Shown piece by piece: positions 14,678 to 23,404 of a stretch of 64,000 nt of DNA. The stretch comes from CAYTGR01 sp964437445 (lineage in GTDB: Bacteria > Chloroflexota > Anaerolineae > B4-G1 > SLSP01), in contig CAYTGR010000005.1 of the NCBI GenBank assembly GCA_964437445.1, positions 75,689 through 139,688 on the forward strand, read 5' to 3'. The notes under the pieces were generated by a model. The model did not search any database and was not told the origin of the DNA. It was given only the letters and a program-made list of their open reading frames with translations. Position 1 is the stretch's first letter. The number at the start of each line of letters is the position of its first letter. The translations under genes and the position numbers were made by a program.

Positions 14678-16513
14678 ATGTCTTATGTTTACACCGGCCA
14701 CTATTTACGCCTGGATTTAACCACCGGCGAACGGCGCGTGGAAACGATCACCGACGCCGACGCGCGGAAGTATTACCTGGGCAGCGGCTATGCCGCCAAA
14801 CTCTTTCATGAAGAAATGGACCCGGCCCTGGATCCACTGGATCCGCGCGCGCCGCTGTACGTCTTTGTGGGCCTGCTCACCGGCACCTTCGTGCCCACCG
14901 GCTGCCGGCTGACCTTTGCCGGACGCAGCCCGCTCACCGGCATCTGGGACGAATCCAATGTGGGCGGGCACATCGGGCCGGAATTGCGCGCGGCCGGCCT
15001 GGAAGGGCTGGTCATCACCGGGCAGGCCGACCACCCGGTCTATCTCTACGTGCACGATGGGATCGTGGAAGTGCGCGACGCCACGCATCTCTGGGGGCTG
15101 GAGACCTACGAGGCCTACGAGCGGCTCCTGGCCGAAACCGACCCTAAAGCACGGGCCGCCGTGATCGGTCCGGCAGGTGAGCACCGGGTCAAGTATGCCT
15201 CCATCATGCAGGGCGGCCACGAGCACAGCCGGGCCGCCGGGCGTGGCGGGCTGGGCGCGCTGATGGGCAGCAAACACCTCAAGGCAATTGTCGCCCGGGG
15301 CACCACCCGGCCCACCTACGCGGATTTGAAGGGCTTGCAAGCCGTCGTCAAAGAATACAACGCTTACCTCAAAGAGGCTTCCATCGGCATGTCGGCTTAC
15401 GGCACCGCCGGCGGGGTGATTGCCGCCGACGCGAAAGGTGACATGCCCGCCCGCAATTGGGCCGGCGGTGGCTGGGCCGAGGGCGCCCGGAAAATCTCCG
15501 GCCAGACCATCCACGAGACCATCTGGGTCAAGCATACCTTCTGCTTTGCCTGTCCCATCGGCTGCGGCAAGCTGGTGGAAGTTAAAGAGGGACCTTACGC
15601 GGGCGTCTACGGCGAAGGGCCGGAATACGAGACGTTAGCGGGCTTCGGCGCGCTGCTGGAGGTGGACAACCTGGAGGCCATCGCCCGCTCCAACGATCTC
15701 TGCAACCGCCTGGGGCTGGATACCATCAGCGCCTCGGCGGTGGTGGCCTTCGCTACCGAGGCCATGGAACGAGGGCTGCTCACTGCCGCCGACCTGGACG
15801 GCATCACCTTAGCCTGGGGCGAGCCGGAGGGCGGTCACCGGCTGTTAGAGCAGATTGCTTACCGGCGCGGCGCCGGCGATTGGCTGGCCGAGGGAGTCAG
15901 GGCCGCCGCTGCGCGCCTGGGCCACGGTGCCGAAGCCTTCGCCGTCCACGTCAAGGGGCTGGAGGTGGCCTACCACGACCCGCGCGCTTTTGTCTCCATG
16001 GCCGCCAACTACGCCACAGCCAACCGGGGCGGCTGTCACTTAGAAGCACTCAGCTACTGGCGCGGCTACGGCGTTGAGCACAAAGGCTGGCACGAAGGCC
16101 CCCATGACCGTTTCCAGACCGAGGGCGCGGCCAGACTGGCGGCGGATTATCAGAACTACCTGGGAGTCTACAACCCGTTAGGGCTGTGCAAATTCATCGG
16201 CAAGGCCGGTATCACCCCGGCCCAGATCGCCCGGCTGATCGCTCCCGCGTTAGGCTGGGAGATCACCGCCGCAGAGGTGCTCCAGACCGGCGAGCGGCTC
16301 TTCAACCTCAAGCGGCTCATCAACCTGCGGTTGGGCATCACCCGCGCCGACGATACCCTCCCGCCCCGGCTGCTGTACGAACCGCGTCCTACCGGTGGGG
16401 CGGCGGGCAATCTGCCCGACTTAGAGGCGTTGCTCACCGAATACTACGCTTACCGGAACTGGCTCCCGGATGGCCGCCCCGCGCCCGAAAAACTGGCAGA
16501 ACTGGGCTTGTGA
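14678..16513 (+). CDS. aor: Aldehyde:ferredoxin oxidoreductase family protein (AOR-2)
   Basis: This 611-residue tungsten-type oxidoreductase is a paralogue of the protein at 810-2615. It has AAGRGGLGALMGSKHLKAI (pterin contacts), CFACPIGCGK (three [4Fe-4S] cysteines) and NRLGLDTISASAVVAF. A late Cys in NPLGLCKFIGK is the expected fourth ligand. The ATG at 14678 is preceded by TCTGGAGGAC; a TTG further upstream is rejected because it overlaps the previous stop and lacks a ribosome site. No ferredoxin subunit gene lies beside it, so it may share the four-cluster protein of AOR-1 or reduce soluble ferredoxin directly. By context it could oxidise succinate semialdehyde or amino-aldehydes; that is inference. 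Confidence 0.92.
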   Translation: MSYVYTGHYLRLDLTTGERRVETITDADARKYYLGSGYAAKLFHEEMDPALDPLDPRAPLYVFVGLLTGTFVPTGCRLTFAGRSPLTGIWDESNVGGHIGPELRAAGLEGLVITGQADHPVYLYVHDGIVEVRDATHLWGLETYEAYERLLAETDPKARAAVIGPAGEHRVKYASIMQGGHEHSRAAGRGGLGALMGSKHLKAIVARGTTRPTYADLKGLQAVVKEYNAYLKEASIGMSAYGTAGGVIAADAKGDMPARNWAGGGWAEGARKISGQTIHETIWVKHTFCFACPIGCGKLVEVKEGPYAGVYGEGPEYETLAGFGALLEVDNLEAIARSNDLCNRLGLDTISASAVVAFATEAMERGLLTAADLDGITLAWGEPEGGHRLLEQIAYRRGAGDWLAEGVRAAAARLGHGAEAFAVHVKGLEVAYHDPRAFVSMAANYATANRGGCHLEALSYWRGYGVEHKGWHEGPHDRFQTEGAARLAADYQNYLGVYNPLGLCKFIGKAGITPAQIARLIAPALGWEITAAEVLQTGERLFNLKRLINLRLGITRADDTLPPRLLYEPRPTGGAAGNLPDLEALLTEYYAYRNWLPDGRPAPEKLAELGL

Positions 16514-16519
16514 AAGCCA

Positions 16520-16667
16520 AAGCGGCAAACGTGAAACGTCAAACGTGAAACGTCAAACGTCAAACGTGAAACGTGAAACGTGATTCTGCCTCACGTTTCA
16601 CGTTTCACGCTTCACAACTCATGTCTCACGCTTCACGCTTCACGTCTCACGTTTCACGCCTCACGTT
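16520..16667. repeat. Long ACGTGAAACGT / TCACGTTTCACG inverted repeat
   Basis: About 150 bp consist almost only of AACGTGAAACGT-type words in the first half and their complements (TTCACGTTTCACG, TCACGCTTCACG) in the second, which together can form a long imperfect hairpin. It separates two convergent genes (AOR-2 on + and AlaX on -), where it could act as a two-way terminator. The same words occur at 661-735 and inside the gene at 4229-4332. Confidence 0.75.
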
Positions 16668-17378
16668 TCACTCTACCGCAATCTCAAACCGCTTGTTGAT
16701 CCGTCCCTTACTCTTGTAGCCGGTGACCACCACGCGGCCCACCTCGGCTGTATTTGCCACGTGCGTGCCGCCGTCAGCCTGCATATCCAGCCCCACAATC
16801 TCCACCACGCGGACGGTGGTAATGTCGGCCGGCAGCAGATTGACCTTTGTGCGGATCAGGTCCGGGTGCTGGTCGGCCTCCGCGCGCGGGAGGAAAGCAA
16901 TCCGCACCGGCCGCGCCGCCGCAATTTCGGCATTGACCTTCTCCTCAATCTCGCGCACAAACTCGCCGCGCAGCGTCTCAAACTCAAAGTCCATCCGCCC
17001 GGCCAACGGCTCCATGTTCCCACCGGTCACTTTGGCGCCGTAGTCGCGCCAGACCACGCCACAGAGGATATGCAATGCCGTATGCGTGCGCATCAGCGCA
17101 TAACGGCGCTCCCAATCCAGCACGCCCCGCACGGGAGTGCCCACGGCGGGCGGTTGCCCGGCCACCGCGTGCCAGACCAGCGCCCCCTCGCGCCAGACTT
17201 TGATGACCGGCCACTGCTGCTCGCCGGCGCTCAAAATCCCCAGGTCGTGGGGCTGCCCACCGCCGCCCGGATAAAACACCGTCGCCGCCAGCGCCACCGC
17301 CTCTGCGGTAACAGCCAGGACCACCGTATCCATTTCCCGCCGATAAGCCTCGGCCTGGTAAAGCCCATGCGTCTCCAT
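16668..17378 (-). CDS. alaX: Alanyl-tRNA editing protein (AlaX-M type)
   Basis: This 236-residue protein matches the free-standing editing domain related to AlaRS, which removes Ser or Gly from tRNA-Ala. The FYPGGGGQPHD motif and the first zinc pair HTALH (about residues 98-102) are clear. The second zinc motif reads DGGTHV (about residues 204-209), where many family members have CGGTHV, so an Asp stands at the position of the zinc-binding Cys. The ATG at 17378 has a strong ribosome site (GAGGAGAGGAG). It is convergent with AOR-2 and separated from it by a long inverted repeat. Another, larger AlaX is encoded at 25534-26754 and a fragment of a third at 30535-30693. Confidence 0.88.
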   Translation of the reverse strand: METHGLYQAEAYRREMDTVVLAVTAEAVALAATVFYPGGGGQPHDLGILSAGEQQWPVIKVWREGALVWHAVAGQPPAVGTPVRGVLDWERRYALMRTHTALHILCGVVWRDYGAKVTGGNMEPLAGRMDFEFETLRGEFVREIEEKVNAEIAAARPVRIAFLPRAEADQHPDLIRTKVNLLPADITTVRVVEIVGLDMQADGGTHVANTAEVGRVVVTGYKSKGRINKRFEIAVE

Positions 17379-17400
17379 AATGCGCTCCTCTCCTCTGAAT

Positions 17401-17462
17401 CCAGTTTAAGGAGTGAGCAGAGAGCAGCAGGCAGAAGTGCCTGTTTCTGCTCACCGTTCACG
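17401..17462. repeat. GTGAGC...GCTCAC repeat, inverted copy
   Basis: This is the reverse complement of 12571-12637 with few mismatches. It lies upstream of the AlaX gene in the 17379-17692 spacer. Apart from this repeat and a GAAGGAGGAGGCT ribosome site at the right end, nothing else definite is seen in that 314-bp spacer. Confidence 0.7.
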
Positions 17463-17692
17463 TCAGCCGCGCCCAAGCGCGACACTGCAAGCCTGTATCC
17501 AGGCCTGGATATCGCCCCATTTTACCAGATTTGTGATAAACTACTCATAAGCGCTCTTCACCTATCCCTCCCCACAGAGATACTCATCCACCGGTATCCT
17601 GAACCCCAGGCCGGGGCGCCCAACGGCCAAGCGGCAACGCTGAGTCATGAGGGTTTTGTTACCCCAACAGGAAAAACAAGAAGGAGGAGGCT

Positions 17693-19327
17693 ATGAAAAC
17701 CAGGCTTGCATGGGCTTTCCGCTTGCTGGCAGGCGCCGGCCTGCTCGTTTCGGCCCTGGCTGCTACTCCCCGCCAGGCTGAAAACCCGCAACCTCCCGAT
17801 CAGGTCGTCAAACTCATTTTCATCCATCACTCCACCGGCGAGAACTGGCTCGCCGACGGCTACGGCGACCTGGGGCGCACGCTGGCCGAGAACAACTATT
17901 TCGTCAGCGACACCAACTACGGGTGGGGGCCCGATTCCATTGGCGACCGCACCGACATCCCCGATTGGGTAGAATGGTTTGCCAGCGACCGGACGCCCAC
18001 TTACATGGCCGCGTTGTTCCAGGAAAGCGACCCCCATGCCGCGTACTCACGTCCGCTGGCCGACCCCGGCGGCGAGAACACCATCATCCTGTTCAAATCC
18101 TGCTTCCCCAACTCGGCGCTGGAAGGCCATCCTAACGATCCTCCCGGCAGTTACGCCGAGCTATCGGTCAGCGGCGCTAAATATGTCTACAACACGATCC
18201 TCCAATATTTTGCCACCCGCCCCGATAAATTGTTCGTGGTCATCACTGCCCCGCCGCTTTCGGATCGCACCTACGCCCAAAACGCGCGGGCCTTCAACAA
18301 CTGGCTCGTCCACGACTGGCTGCGCGAGAACCACTACCCGCTCAATAATGTGGCCGTGTTTGATTTCTACAACGTCCTCACCGACCCCAACGCTCACCAT
18401 CGCTTCAAGGACGGGCAAATAGAACATCTGACCGGCCAGCGCAACACCCTTTACTACCCTTCCGACGACGATCATCCCTCCGCGCGAGGCAGCCGCAAAG
18501 CCACGGAGGAGTTTGTGCCATTGCTCAACGTCTTCTACCACCGCTGGCAGGCTTCGCTCCCCCTCCAGCCCACCCTGTCGCCGCCCCCCACCCTCACCGG
18601 CGAACGCGAGACGCCGCCCCCCACCGGTTCAGCCCTGCTGGATGATCTGGAGCACGGCCCCCTGCCCGGCACCTCCGGCTGGGAGGGCTATTACCAGGAC
18701 GGCGCCAACACCACCCTTGACTGCGCCCCGGCTGCCGATCAGGTGCACAGCGGCGCTCAGGCCCTGCGCTTCAGCTTTGACGTGGCAGCCAACAGTTGGG
18801 CCACGTGCGGTTTTTATTTTGATACGGTGCAGAACTGGAGCGCCGGGCAGGGGCTGGTTTTCTACCTGCGGGCCGACCGGGCCGGCCTCCCGTTCAGCCT
18901 GGACCTGTACGGTGGCTCCCCCGCAGAACGTTCTACTTACACCAGTGAATTCCAAACGCCCCCTGGCAGTGAGCGCGAGTGGGTCCGGGTAGAGCTCCCG
19001 TGGGCGGAGTTCCGGCGTGCCGAGTGGGAGGAGAATGCCGGCTCACCACTGGACCCCCGCGCCATTACCGGCTTCTCGCTGGGCCTCTCCGCGCCGGAAA
19101 CCGCCCGGCTCAGCGGCACCCTGTGGCTGGACGACCTGGCCCTGCTGGGACAACCGGTCAGCCCCCCGCCCACCACGCCGCCCCCCGTTCCCACCGCTGA
19201 GCCAACACCAACAGAGGAAACAGGGGAAGAAAAACCTGGCCGGCCGGCGCTCTGCGGCGGGAGCATGGCCGTCCCCCTGGCCCTGATCAGCCTGCTCTGG
19301 TGGCCACGCCGTCGCCGCTCCACCTGA
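17693..19327 (+). CDS. Secreted SGNH-like hydrolase with carbohydrate-binding-like domain and C-terminal anchor
   Basis: This 544-residue protein has a signal peptide (residues 1-28, ending near SALAATPRQA). Next comes a domain of about 250 residues beginning LIFIHHSTGENWLADGYG that resembles SGNH/GDSL-type esterases; the D-x2-H-like DDDHPSARG motif sits near residue 260. Residues ~310-485 form a jelly-roll module of the CBM11/CIA30 kind (LDDLEHGPLPGTSGWEG to GTLWLDDLALLG). A Pro/Thr linker follows. The C-terminus is a Cys-Gly-Gly, then a hydrophobic stretch, then WPRRRRST, a three-part tail like those that anchor surface proteins. The catalytic assignment is tentative because the first motif is not a canonical GDS. 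The ATG at 17693 follows GAAGGAGGAG. Confidence 0.65.
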   Translation: MKTRLAWAFRLLAGAGLLVSALAATPRQAENPQPPDQVVKLIFIHHSTGENWLADGYGDLGRTLAENNYFVSDTNYGWGPDSIGDRTDIPDWVEWFASDRTPTYMAALFQESDPHAAYSRPLADPGGENTIILFKSCFPNSALEGHPNDPPGSYAELSVSGAKYVYNTILQYFATRPDKLFVVITAPPLSDRTYAQNARAFNNWLVHDWLRENHYPLNNVAVFDFYNVLTDPNAHHRFKDGQIEHLTGQRNTLYYPSDDDHPSARGSRKATEEFVPLLNVFYHRWQASLPLQPTLSPPPTLTGERETPPPTGSALLDDLEHGPLPGTSGWEGYYQDGANTTLDCAPAADQVHSGAQALRFSFDVAANSWATCGFYFDTVQNWSAGQGLVFYLRADRAGLPFSLDLYGGSPAERSTYTSEFQTPPGSEREWVRVELPWAEFRRAEWEENAGSPLDPRAITGFSLGLSAPETARLSGTLWLDDLALLGQPVSPPPTTPPPVPTAEPTPTEETGEEKPGRPALCGGSMAVPLALISLLWWPRRRRST

Positions 19328-19366
19328 CGGCCTGGAGCCGCCGACCCGGTCACGGCACACCAACGC

Positions 19367-19399
19367 AAAAGCCGGCCATCCCCTCAGAGGATGGCCGGC
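19367..19399 (-). terminator. Rho-independent terminator of hsp20
   Basis: GCCGGCCATCC (19371-19381) pairs perfectly with GGATGGCCGGC (19389-19399). On the minus strand the stem is followed by TTTTGC, a U-tract, 19 bp after the Hsp20 stop. It may also stop the converging hydrolase transcript. Confidence 0.8.
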
Positions 19400-19417
19400 G
19401 GCGGCTAAACAGAAACG

Positions 19418-19852
19418 TTATTGCGATTTTACCTTGATCACCCGGGGGCGGACCGCCTGGGCCTTGGGCAGCACCAGCGTCAACAGACCGTTCTCAAAGC
19501 GCGCCGTGGCCTTATCTGCCTCCACCGGAATATTGAGCGTCAACGTGCGAACAAAAACGCCGTAGCCGCGTTCCTGCAAGAGATAGTTCACGTTCTCCAG
19601 CGGCGCTTTAAATTCGCCCTTGATCGTCAGGGTATCCCCCTCCAAAGTAATCTCCACGTCCTCCGGCTTCAGCCCCGGCACAGCAGCCTGGATGACAATT
19701 TCATCATCCGTCGCGTAAACATCCAGCGGCAACCGCCAGGTCCGCTCTTCTGTGCGCGGCCCCCAGGCCCAGCTGGGCACCAGGCTCTCTTCCAGCAACC
19801 TGGACATCATATCGCGCAGCGATACCATTTCACGATCTCTTTGCATGACCAT
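19418..19852 (-). CDS. hsp20: Small heat shock protein, Hsp20/alpha-crystallin family
   Basis: This 144-residue protein has the alpha-crystallin domain at about residues 42-138: LPLDVYATDDEIVIQAAVPG, then GDTLTIKGEF, then the closing ARFENGLLTLVLPK with the conserved GxLxL-type motif. It is an ATP-independent holdase for unfolding proteins. The start at 19852 is chosen because AAGGAGG lies 6 nt upstream; an in-frame ATG 18 bp earlier would overlap that site. It is monocistronic with its own terminator. No CIRCE element is seen upstream. Imperfect AATCTAAT/ATTAGAATT repeats occur in the AT-rich leader around 19870-19910 and could be regulatory. Confidence 0.93.
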   Translation of the reverse strand: MVMQRDREMVSLRDMMSRLLEESLVPSWAWGPRTEERTWRLPLDVYATDDEIVIQAAVPGLKPEDVEITLEGDTLTIKGEFKAPLENVNYLLQERGYGVFVRTLTLNIPVEADKATARFENGLLTLVLPKAQAVRPRVIKVKSQ

Positions 19853-20052
19853 AGTTAACCTCCTTAACATAAATCTAATGCTTTAGTTTTTATTGAGATT
19901 AGAATTTATGCTACACTCTTCTATATACCCGAGCTGTATAAGAATAAAATTAATGGAAAATCAGAAGAACATTAGAACCGGAGCCAACCTTGACTTTTTG
20001 CCTTCTGGGGGTATCTTCTGACCATGAATACCAAATAAGGGAGACCGCTGCC

Positions 20053-20964
20053 GTGAATCAGTCATCACCACGACCCTACATCGCCATTGAAGGAGTGATT
20101 GGTGTAGGAAAAACCACGTTAGCTCGCCTGCTACAACCGCGTTTCCGGGCCGAATTACTGATGGAAGCGTTTGACGAAAACCCGTTTCTCTCCGATTTTT
20201 ATGACGACCGGGCTCGCTACGCTTTTCAAACCCAGATCTTTTTCCTGCTCAGCCGTTACCGGCAACAACAACGGGTTCCCCCCCTGATTAAACAAAGCGC
20301 CCTCATGGCGGATTATTTCTTCGCCAAAGATCGCCTCTTTGCACACTTGAATCTGCAAGGAGATGAACTGGAGATGTACGACCGGCTCTACGAAGCGCTG
20401 GCCGAGAAAGTCAATCCCCCGGACCTGGTAGTCTATCTGCGCGCCGAAACCGACACGCTGATGGCCCGCATTGCCATGCGTGACCGTCCCTACGAGCGGC
20501 AAATGGATCGCGCCTACATTGAGGCGCTGCGGCAAGGGTACGAAGAGCTGTTCGCTAATTACGTGACTACCCCCCTCCTGGTCATAGAGACGGATGAAAT
20601 GGATTTTGTCCGCAATCCGGCCGACTTTGACACCATAGAGAGCCAGATTCGGGCAGCACTTGCGGGCATTCATCAGCCCAAACTGCCTGAGCTGGCCCCC
20701 CCGCCGGCTCCCCGCCCGGCCTGGACCTTGCCCGCACTGCCGGTGGCCGAACCGCGCTCCACCGCCAACTGGCAAGCCCTGGGGGATTTCCTGGCCCTGG
20801 TAGAAGCCGTCGGGCAGATCGGAGCTGCGCTCTCGCAACAGCCACCGATTGGACCGGAGGGTGCGCCGGCCTCATTGCAAGAGGCGCTAAATGGCGCCAT
20901 GACGACGTTGGAAACACTGGCTGTGCGGGTCAGCTTGCCCTTGGCAGTGCCCCATTCAGAATAA
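20053..20964 (+). CDS. Deoxynucleoside kinase family protein with C-terminal extension (DGK-like)
   Basis: This is a 303-residue protein. Residues 9-205 are a deoxynucleoside kinase: P-loop EGVIGVGKTT (residues 13-22), the substrate-site MADYFFAKDRLF that is typical of the deoxyguanosine-kinase branch rather than DRS, and the lid region MRDRPYERQMD. It would phosphorylate a purine deoxynucleoside to its 5'-monophosphate. Residues ~215-303 are a Pro-rich linker and a predicted helical tail without a recognised domain. The GTG at 20053 is favoured because GGGAGA lies 8 nt upstream and homology starts just after it. It is the first gene of a five-gene run alternating nucleoside kinases and histidine kinases. 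Confidence 0.83.
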   Translation: MNQSSPRPYIAIEGVIGVGKTTLARLLQPRFRAELLMEAFDENPFLSDFYDDRARYAFQTQIFFLLSRYRQQQRVPPLIKQSALMADYFFAKDRLFAHLNLQGDELEMYDRLYEALAEKVNPPDLVVYLRAETDTLMARIAMRDRPYERQMDRAYIEALRQGYEELFANYVTTPLLVIETDEMDFVRNPADFDTIESQIRAALAGIHQPKLPELAPPPAPRPAWTLPALPVAEPRSTANWQALGDFLALVEAVGQIGAALSQQPPIGPEGAPASLQEALNGAMTTLETLAVRVSLPLAVPHSE

Positions 20965-21035
20965 TCTTGAACGGCCCCCAGCACCCCAATCATATACCCT
21001 GTCCATGGACTAAGCTATCGGAAGCGGGAAGTCGT

Positions 21036-22772
21036 ATGAATCACCAAACATTCACAGCCAAACTTCTGCAATCAGTCTGCTTGATGTTAAATATTCCGCC
21101 CCTGGGTGTCGGATGGCTGATCCACAACAGGCAAGTGCAAATCTTGTTCGCAATGGGGGAGCCATTCACCACACCCGAGGGCCAATCCATGATACAACAA
21201 TATCTGCCGGCGCTCTTGCGCGAAAACCCGGCCCCCCATCTGGTCAACCTTGACCGCGGCCAGCTGGACGGCCTGGGAACGCTGCTCTTACTATCAGCAC
21301 CCTTCAATGATGATACCCCTGCGGTGCCCCGCGCCGGCCTGTTGATCGGCCTGCCAACCGGCATGGTCATCCTTGAAGACCAATGGCAGGGGCTCCAGGC
21401 CGTCGGAGAGCTCATTGAAGCTGCGTTTGAGGGTCCACAAACCCCGGAAGAATCCTATCGCCGCCAGGTCCGGCTGCGTGCCGCAGCCACGGTCAGCCGC
21501 GACGCCACCATCCTGCTGTCCCCTGAGGAGCTATTACAACGTGCGGCGCGGCTCATCAGCGAACAGTTTGGCTTCTATCACGTGGGCCTGTTCCTGGTAG
21601 ATGAAGCCCGCGAGTATGCCGTCTTGCGGGCAGCCAATAGTGAGGGCGGGCGGCGGCTCATGGCCCAGAATCACCGCCTCAAGATCGGCGCACAGGGCAT
21701 GGTCGGCTATGTCTCCCAAACCGGCGAGCCTCGCATTGCCCTGGACGTGGATACCGACACCGTGCATTTTGTCAACCCGGAGCTCCCCTACACCCGCTCT
21801 GAAATGACCCTGCCACTCCGCCATGGCGGTGAAATTATCGGCGCACTGGACGTGCAATCCACCGAATCCAACGCCTTCACCGAAGATGACTTCACTACTC
21901 TCCAGTTAATGGCCGACCAGCTGGCTAACGCTTTAATCAACGCCCGGCTATACCGGGACCTGGAACAACAGCTGGCGGATAACGCGGAGCTGGTAACCCG
22001 CCTGAGCGAACAGACCAGGGAACTGCACCGCGCGTACGAAGAAGCGCGCCACCTCAGTGAGGTCCGCACCCAGATGGTACAAAACGTGAGCCACGAACTG
22101 CGCACCCCCCTGAGCATCATCCTGGGATATACCGAGATGTTGGGCGAAGGGTTGTTGGGAGAGCTGACCCCTCAACAGGCCGAGGTGATCCACACGGTCA
22201 TCAACCGCGCCCACGCCTTACAACGGATGATTCAGAGCCTCACCACCCTGCAAAAGTATACACGGCCGGAGGCTTTCAGCCCGTTAGCGCTCCCCGACCT
22301 CCTGGTGGCCCTGCTGCGGGAATTCCAGGAGTTGGCGGCTAAACAGAAGGTGCGCTTTACCCTGGAATGCTCGCCGACCCTCCCGCCGATTCTTGGCGAC
22401 CGGGAACAGCTTTACCTGGCGCTGAGCCATGTAATAGAAAATGCCGTCAAATTCAGTCCGACGGGAGGGATTGTTACCATCCGAGCCCATCCTAAAAGCA
22501 ATTGGGTGATTATTGAAGTGCAGGACCAGGGGATCGGCATTGAGGACCACCACCTGCGCCACATCTTTGAACCGTTCTACCAGGCTGACGGCAGCCCTAC
22601 CCGCCGCTTTGGTTGTATGGGAATTGGCCTGGCGTTAGTGTGGGACATCATAGAGGCCCATAACGGGCATGTTAGTGTGAAAAGCGAGCCCGGGAAAGGC
22701 AGCACCTTTACCATATTGTTGCCACTCCCACCAACCATACCCAACCCTTTAACAGCGGAGGAAACAGCGTGA
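21036..22772 (+). CDS. GAF-domain sensor histidine kinase
   Basis: This 578-residue protein is predicted cytosolic. A poorly conserved N-terminal sensor-like region (~10-145) is followed by a GAF domain (~160-310), a short coiled coil (~315-345), HisKA with the phospho-accepting His about residue 353 in SHELRTPLSIILGYTEML, and an HATPase_c domain ending VSVKSEPGKGSTFTILLPL. It should autophosphorylate in response to a ligand or redox change bound by GAF. No receiver-domain gene lies nearby. The ATG at 21036 is preferred over an upstream in-frame ATG at 20967 that would follow the previous stop by only two bases. The stop overlaps the next start (GTGA) by 4 bp. Confidence 0.88.
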   Translation: MNHQTFTAKLLQSVCLMLNIPPLGVGWLIHNRQVQILFAMGEPFTTPEGQSMIQQYLPALLRENPAPHLVNLDRGQLDGLGTLLLLSAPFNDDTPAVPRAGLLIGLPTGMVILEDQWQGLQAVGELIEAAFEGPQTPEESYRRQVRLRAAATVSRDATILLSPEELLQRAARLISEQFGFYHVGLFLVDEAREYAVLRAANSEGGRRLMAQNHRLKIGAQGMVGYVSQTGEPRIALDVDTDTVHFVNPELPYTRSEMTLPLRHGGEIIGALDVQSTESNAFTEDDFTTLQLMADQLANALINARLYRDLEQQLADNAELVTRLSEQTRELHRAYEEARHLSEVRTQMVQNVSHELRTPLSIILGYTEMLGEGLLGELTPQQAEVIHTVINRAHALQRMIQSLTTLQKYTRPEAFSPLALPDLLVALLREFQELAAKQKVRFTLECSPTLPPILGDREQLYLALSHVIENAVKFSPTGGIVTIRAHPKSNWVIIEVQDQGIGIEDHHLRHIFEPFYQADGSPTRRFGCMGIGLALVWDIIEAHNGHVSVKSEPGKGSTFTILLPLPPTIPNPLTAEETA

Positions 22773-23404
22773 AGCACTTTGTGGCCATAGCCGGCAACAT
22801 CGGAGCGGGCAAATCTACCTTGACCACGCTCCTGAGTGAGCGGCTAAACTGGGAGCCCTTCATGGAGGGCGTGAGCGATAATCCCTACCTGGCTGACTTC
22901 TACCAGGATATGCAACGGTGGAGCTTTCATTCACAAATCTTCTTCCTGGCCCGGCGGCTCCTTCACCACCGGCAGCTGCTGGATCGGCCCAACTCGGTCA
23001 TCCAGGATCGGACGGTGTACGAAGATGCCGAAATCTTCGCCCGTAACCTCTACAACCGGAATGCGATGAGCGAGCGGGACTTTAACACCTACAGCGATCT
23101 CTACCGGGCCTTGATCGCGATCCTTCCACCGCCCGACCTGGTGATCTACCTGCGGGCCTCACTCCCTACTCTGAAAGAACGGATCGCGCATCGGGGCCGC
23201 CCCTACGAACGACAAATCCAGGAAACTTATCTGACCCAGCTCAACGAACTCTACGAAGCGTGGATCCAGAGTTTTTCCCTTTGTCCCGTGCTCACGGTCC
23301 CGGCCGACCGGTTAGACTTCGTCGCCAATAGCGACCACCTCACATTAATCACCCAAAAAGTACTGGAACGGTTGCAAGGAAAGGAGGTTGTGACCTTTGA
23401 GTGA
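22769..23404 (+). CDS. Deoxynucleoside kinase (DAK/DCK-like)
   Basis: This 211-residue protein has the P-loop AGNIGAGKST (residues 8-17) and IQDRTVYEDAEIFARNL, the DR[ST] substrate-site motif of the deoxyadenosine/deoxycytidine kinase branch. It also has the lid HRGRPYERQIQ. It should complement the purine kinase of the DGK type two genes upstream in deoxynucleoside salvage. The GTG start overlaps the preceding histidine kinase stop by 4 bp, so translation is probably coupled. Its own 3' end overlaps the next kinase by 8 bp. Confidence 0.9.
   Translation: MKHFVAIAGNIGAGKSTLTTLLSERLNWEPFMEGVSDNPYLADFYQDMQRWSFHSQIFFLARRLLHHRQLLDRPNSVIQDRTVYEDAEIFARNLYNRNAMSERDFNTYSDLYRALIAILPPPDLVIYLRASLPTLKERIAHRGRPYERQIQETYLTQLNELYEAWIQSFSLCPVLTVPADRLDFVANSDHLTLITQKVLERLQGKEVVTFE

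Noticed and set aside
16520..16667. Possible CRISPR or phase-variable gene
   Set aside because: The words are decamer-like tandem and inverted repeats without spacers or frame; it is a dispersed low-complexity element.
20967..21035. Earlier start for the first GAF histidine kinase
   Set aside because: It begins 2 bp after the previous stop without a Shine-Dalgarno; the extra residues look non-homologous. It remains possible but less likely.
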